A stretch of DNA of 48,425 nucleotides from contig JASAON010001533.1 of assembly GCA_030849065.1 (NCBI GenBank), positions 1-48,425 of the forward strand, in the 5' to 3' direction. Position numbers and translations under genes: made by a program. The notes beneath the pieces are model-generated. The model did not search any database. It was not told the DNA's origin and saw only the letters and a program-made list of their open reading frames with translations. This document shows, one piece after another, positions 45,043-48,425 of this stretch (within the stretch, counting starts at the first letter, position 1; each line of letters opens with the position of its first letter). The DNA comes from Jaenimonas drosophilae (taxonomy: Eukaryota > Euglenozoa > Kinetoplastea > Trypanosomatida > Trypanosomatidae).

Positions 45043-48009
45043 ATGAAGGCCGGAACCCAAGCGTCCACGGAGCCGAAGAATAGCACTATTCCCATCAAGG
45101 GCCTCCAGTATGTGATCTCGCCGTCACTGCCCACCCCGGTGCAAAAGCACCTCAATGCCATGGTTGTGCAGGATGCTGCTTACAATAAGCTGTCTGCAGC
45201 ACGTACCTCACACGACACCACTTCCAAGGAGAAGAAGACAAACGAACAGCGGCCCATGCCTCCGCATGGCACTCTCCCCAAGCTGAATGGCGCATATTCT
45301 GCCTTGCCACTCATGGGGACGTACCAGATTAACATGCTCGACATCACCCATGGCAACTGTTTAGATGATCCATCCTTTGCGGATACGCTCAGCCGCATTG
45401 GGCCCTCCGCGCGGAGGTTGTTGCAGATGGAGGAGGACGGAAAGCAGGAGGGTGACGAGGGCAGAGGTACCCAGGGGGGCACCACGTCCAAAAGCCGGCT
45501 CAATCAGAGCCTTCCACGCCCGGTGGACCCGCCCAACCCACGTTCAGGGAGTCGCGCGAGCAATCGCATGAGTAAGACATTGGGTGGTACCATGGGAGGT
45601 ACCAATGGCAGGTCCAACGTGCTGAAGCCCTTTGACGGCACCTCCACATTTTTGCGCTCACACGGCGCCACAGACAAGCTAGGAACGGGCGAAGCGGTAG
45701 CTCAGCCGCCCAAAGGAGCCACTCTGCACAGTACTCTCTCCCGGCGGGAGAATGTGGCTCACTACAACACTGCCCGTGAGGTGCCACTCTTGGAGTCAAC
45801 CCTCACGCGTAAACCCAACTTAGAGCCTCCGTTGGTGGCAACGTTGCGTACCTACCTTGAGCGGGAGGTCCGCCTTGCCCAGGACGGAGGTGTAGTCCCC
45901 ACAGTGATGGATCACCTTGGCCCCTATCGTGAGGCCTTTGGGGCTCTCATCACTGCCTTTCCCGGCTATGCTGGGGTACTCAGTGACATCCGATCTGCCT
46001 ATGACAACGTCATTCAGTGTCAGGCAGCCCTTCTCTCTGATGCAGAGAGCAAGGAGGAACTCACCATTCAGCAGACGGCGAAACACCAGGAGGATACCAA
46101 GGCACTCAACACCTACATTGATGAACTGCATCGTGGCTTGGAAACCATGAAGACGGACTTCCAGCATCGCGAGAGCGCCATGGCCAAGAAGCTTGAGCAG
46201 CGCTACAATGCGGACCACTCCCGCATTGACAACTACGAGCTTCGTCGGCAGCTAGAGCGGGCGGATGCCCGTTCGGAGGAGTTGGAGCGGAATAGTCGTG
46301 GTGACTTGCAGAAGATCATGGTCCTCATTGGTGCGGTGCGTGAGTGCGACAAACGCATGAAGGAGTTCGAGCTCACCGTGAAGCACATGGCAGGCCAAGT
46401 GGAGGAGCTGGACGAGTTCAAGCGTCTGGCTGGGGAGGCTCAGACAGAGCTTCAGCTCTACAAGGAGAAGTTCAAGGCCTTCATCCCATCCTGTGACTTC
46501 CAGCTCATGAAGGACTACCTGACCGATGAGTTAGCGGCCTCCCGTGCCATGGCGCGCCGTATGCGCCGTACTGCGACGGTTCGTGGCACACAAGTGGATG
46601 TCCTCACTCGACGACTGAAGCAGCTGGAGGAGGAGGCCCATGCGGAGCCACGAGAGGGCTCTCCATTGGTGTCAGGTATCATTCCTAGGACTGATGGCCG
46701 ACTGACGCCCCGTCCTCAGTGGGACCACTTCCACGAGACCCTGCCTGAGCTGTATGAGTTCTCCAAGGACATTCACTGCAACTCATTGACCTCCACTAAG
46801 CGTCACCCGGAGGATCGCCATGACGGTGAGATCTTAGTCGTGGACGGCCCAAGTGGGACCACTCTGCAGGTGGAGTTCCTCGTGGAGCGCGTCAACACGC
46901 TCAACCAGCAAGTGACACAGCTGGATGCGGAGCGCCGTGCTGCGTCTACCGCGCTGCAGCAGCTTCAGGCACAGCAGCCCCCGACTGGTCTGCCACAGGA
47001 CATCATGGCAGTCTCTGTGAGCAGCAAGCCCACCTCTGCCCGTGGTCCCTCCAAGGCCCGCGGCGCCAACGATGGCATCACTACGCTGGCGAACCTACAC
47101 ATTTATCCCATTATTGGACCTGGCGTCTCGCCCAACGTGCCCAAACACCTTCGCACGACGGGCATCATTGAGCGGACGGTCCTGGAGCAGGGAGTGTCTG
47201 TGCGCCTGGTCTTTGACTTCTTCCACAACTCTCTTTTGCCCAGCTTCACCAATGAGATCCTCGATGCACCGGCCCTTCTTTTTGATTTCCTCACCGAGGC
47301 CCTTGCAACCCGCGAGGAACTCGGTGCGTTTGCAGCGCCCGCTCACATCGCGCTCAACCTGATGGAGGATGCACGGGACCCACACCTGACGAATCCCGCG
47401 TTATTCCTCCTCCGCAACATCATGTCTGGGGCGATGCCGGTACGACTCGCCGTGGATGCGGTGGCGGTACTCTCCCACATCATCACGGACTTGAAGGCCA
47501 TCGCTAAGGAGCAGCAAAAGGCTCGACTTCGTCGCCAGACCATTAGTGAATGCCTCAGTCCCATTTTGGAGCTCAAGCCGCGTGAGGAGCTCATTGACCT
47601 ACGCGCAGCCCTCGGAGGTGACACCACCTTTGACACCATCTACTTGACCACCATTTCCAACCGCTTCATGTGCACCCTTTTCTTTCAAGAGTGCCAGGCA
47701 GGCATGGACATGTATGTGGAGATCCTTCGGCGTCTCACAACGCGGGCCGAGCCTCTCAATGACCAGACGGGTGACTCCAGCATCTCACTCAGTAGTGTGG
47801 CGGAGGTTGTGCGTGAGGTGGAGCCCCTAACTCCTGAAGTTGTCCTCCGTGAGATCTCCGTCAACGCTATTGGAAAGATCGATGAGCCAGTAAACCCTGA
47901 CGCCCCTGAGCCAGTCTTCGCACTACTGAGCGAAGTCATCAAGGCTATTGGGGTTGCCCCTCTCATCCGTCGCACCATCCGTGGAACGCGAGAAGAGTGT
48001 GCGTTGTAG
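45043..48009 (+). CDS. TSNAXIP1-like coiled-coil protein
   Basis: This 988-residue protein has a disordered N-terminus (1-255), then a stretch at about 260-325 that resembles the N-terminal domain of translin-associated factor X-interacting protein 1: PPLVATLRTYLEREVRLAQD, then LGPYREAFGALITAFPGYAG, then LSDIRSAYDNVI, in the family order of a long helix, a YREVF-type turn and a short helix. Residues about 340-560 are coiled coil. The C-terminal 310 residues (from about 680) are helical without a recognised family. In other eukaryotes TSNAXIP1-type proteins occur in sperm and ciliated cells, so a flagellar role is plausible but inferred. No membrane segment or catalytic motif. Confidence 0.65.
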   Translation: MKAGTQASTEPKNSTIPIKGLQYVISPSLPTPVQKHLNAMVVQDAAYNKLSAARTSHDTTSKEKKTNEQRPMPPHGTLPKLNGAYSALPLMGTYQINMLDITHGNCLDDPSFADTLSRIGPSARRLLQMEEDGKQEGDEGRGTQGGTTSKSRLNQSLPRPVDPPNPRSGSRASNRMSKTLGGTMGGTNGRSNVLKPFDGTSTFLRSHGATDKLGTGEAVAQPPKGATLHSTLSRRENVAHYNTAREVPLLESTLTRKPNLEPPLVATLRTYLEREVRLAQDGGVVPTVMDHLGPYREAFGALITAFPGYAGVLSDIRSAYDNVIQCQAALLSDAESKEELTIQQTAKHQEDTKALNTYIDELHRGLETMKTDFQHRESAMAKKLEQRYNADHSRIDNYELRRQLERADARSEELERNSRGDLQKIMVLIGAVRECDKRMKEFELTVKHMAGQVEELDEFKRLAGEAQTELQLYKEKFKAFIPSCDFQLMKDYLTDELAASRAMARRMRRTATVRGTQVDVLTRRLKQLEEEAHAEPREGSPLVSGIIPRTDGRLTPRPQWDHFHETLPELYEFSKDIHCNSLTSTKRHPEDRHDGEILVVDGPSGTTLQVEFLVERVNTLNQQVTQLDAERRAASTALQQLQAQQPPTGLPQDIMAVSVSSKPTSARGPSKARGANDGITTLANLHIYPIIGPGVSPNVPKHLRTTGIIERTVLEQGVSVRLVFDFFHNSLLPSFTNEILDAPALLFDFLTEALATREELGAFAAPAHIALNLMEDARDPHLTNPALFLLRNIMSGAMPVRLAVDAVAVLSHIITDLKAIAKEQQKARLRRQTISECLSPILELKPREELIDLRAALGGDTTFDTIYLTTISNRFMCTLFFQECQAGMDMYVEILRRLTTRAEPLNDQTGDSSISLSSVAEVVREVEPLTPEVVLREISVNAIGKIDEPVNPDAPEPVFALLSEVIKAIGVAPLIRRTIRGTREECAL

Positions 48010-48386
48010 GACACTTCGTCCAGCCCCCACCTTTTCGACTGAGTTGCCCTGAGGCAATGTGCTCATCTTCCTCCATCCATGTAGATAGAAGGACCCAACA
48101 TCGGCCAATACAACTCAACACAACTCATACAGTGCACCACCTCACTTTCCATAGTGTCCTGCAACCTCAAACCATTCCGTTTCCTAGCATCTTCCGTCAT
48201 CCTCCCACTTCACCTTCTCACCTTCTCCTTGTTCTTTCACATACGCACGCACACACCTCATTTTCAACAAGGATACTCTCTCACACAACTCACTTCCTTT
48301 ATTTTGAATACCACATTTTTCACCACTTTTGTGTAATTATCGAATACCTAACCCACACAAAACCACACACATAACTCACACACATC
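48010..48386 (+). other. intergenic spacer
   Basis: It holds a 3' UTR and a C/T-rich stretch from about 48190 to 48240, followed by CA-rich sequence up to the next ATG. No credible ORF. Confidence 0.6.
48195..48271 (+). promoter_or_regulatory. trans-splice acceptor, last gene
   Basis: A long C/T tract (cacttcaccttctcaccttc) is followed by AG at 48270-48271, about 115 bases before the ATG. Confidence 0.5.
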
Positions 48387-48425
48387 ATGTTTGCTCGCCG
48401 TGTCTGTGGAACCGGCCTGGCTGCC
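48387..48425 (+). CDS. start of a gene, probably with a mitochondrial targeting peptide (partial)
   Basis: The window ends after 13 codons, MFARRVCGTGLAA. The basic, Ala/Gly-rich start without acidic residues resembles a mitochondrial presequence. It follows a normal spacer with an acceptor. Nothing more can be said. Confidence 0.6.
   Translation, partial: MFARRVCGTGLAA

Overview
This window looks like nuclear DNA of a kinetoplastid flagellate, most likely a trypanosomatid. About 27 intron-free genes lie head to tail on the + strand with no clear minus-strand gene among them. Nearly every start codon follows a polypyrimidine tract and a first AG, the signal for spliced-leader trans-splicing. 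The set includes an amastin, a mitochondrial bL28m, a nuclear poly(A)-binding protein 2 and a stand-alone formate-tetrahydrofolate ligase. I cannot name the genus.

Region 1 (1-1329) is the odd part. From 1036 down to base 1 the minus strand is open for 345 codons without a stop and runs off the window. That strand is GC-rich and strongly T-depleted (about 10% by hand count). The reading starts with an ordinary N-terminus and then becomes an Arg/Pro/Gly/Ala/Lys-rich chain with no valine at all. It could be an unusual divergent gene, a U-depleted (pre-edited, cryptogene-like) sequence, a transferred fragment or an assembly artefact. Bases 1037-1329 separate it from the + strand cluster and look like a divergent strand-switch region.

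Region 2 (1.3-17 kb) holds small conserved proteins, an FBF1-like coiled-coil protein, a divergent HSP60, a bL9m candidate, a two-pass membrane protein, a TMEM230-like protein, a CCCH zinc-finger protein, TMA7, bL28m, a DENN/AFI1-type protein and amastin. Region 3 (17-31 kb) holds a GRAM-domain protein, a disordered cytoskeletal-type protein, a leucine-rich-repeat protein, an SH3 protein, a nucleotide-sugar/triose-phosphate-type transporter, a type I membrane protein, a mitochondrial TPR-like protein and an Elongin-B-like ubiquitin-fold protein. Region 4 (31-48.4 kb) holds a helical-repeat protein, a replication factor C subunit, a large disordered protein, PABP2, FTL, a protein resembling bacterial leucyl/phenylalanyl-tRNA-protein transferase, a reticulon, a TSNAXIP1-like coiled-coil protein and the first 13 codons of another gene.

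Neighbouring genes are mostly unrelated in function, as expected where transcription is polycistronic and control is post-transcriptional. No tRNA, rRNA, CRISPR array or intact mobile element was recognised. Several longer gaps hold extra splice-acceptor signals followed by ORFs of 16-53 codons, listed as low-confidence small-gene candidates.
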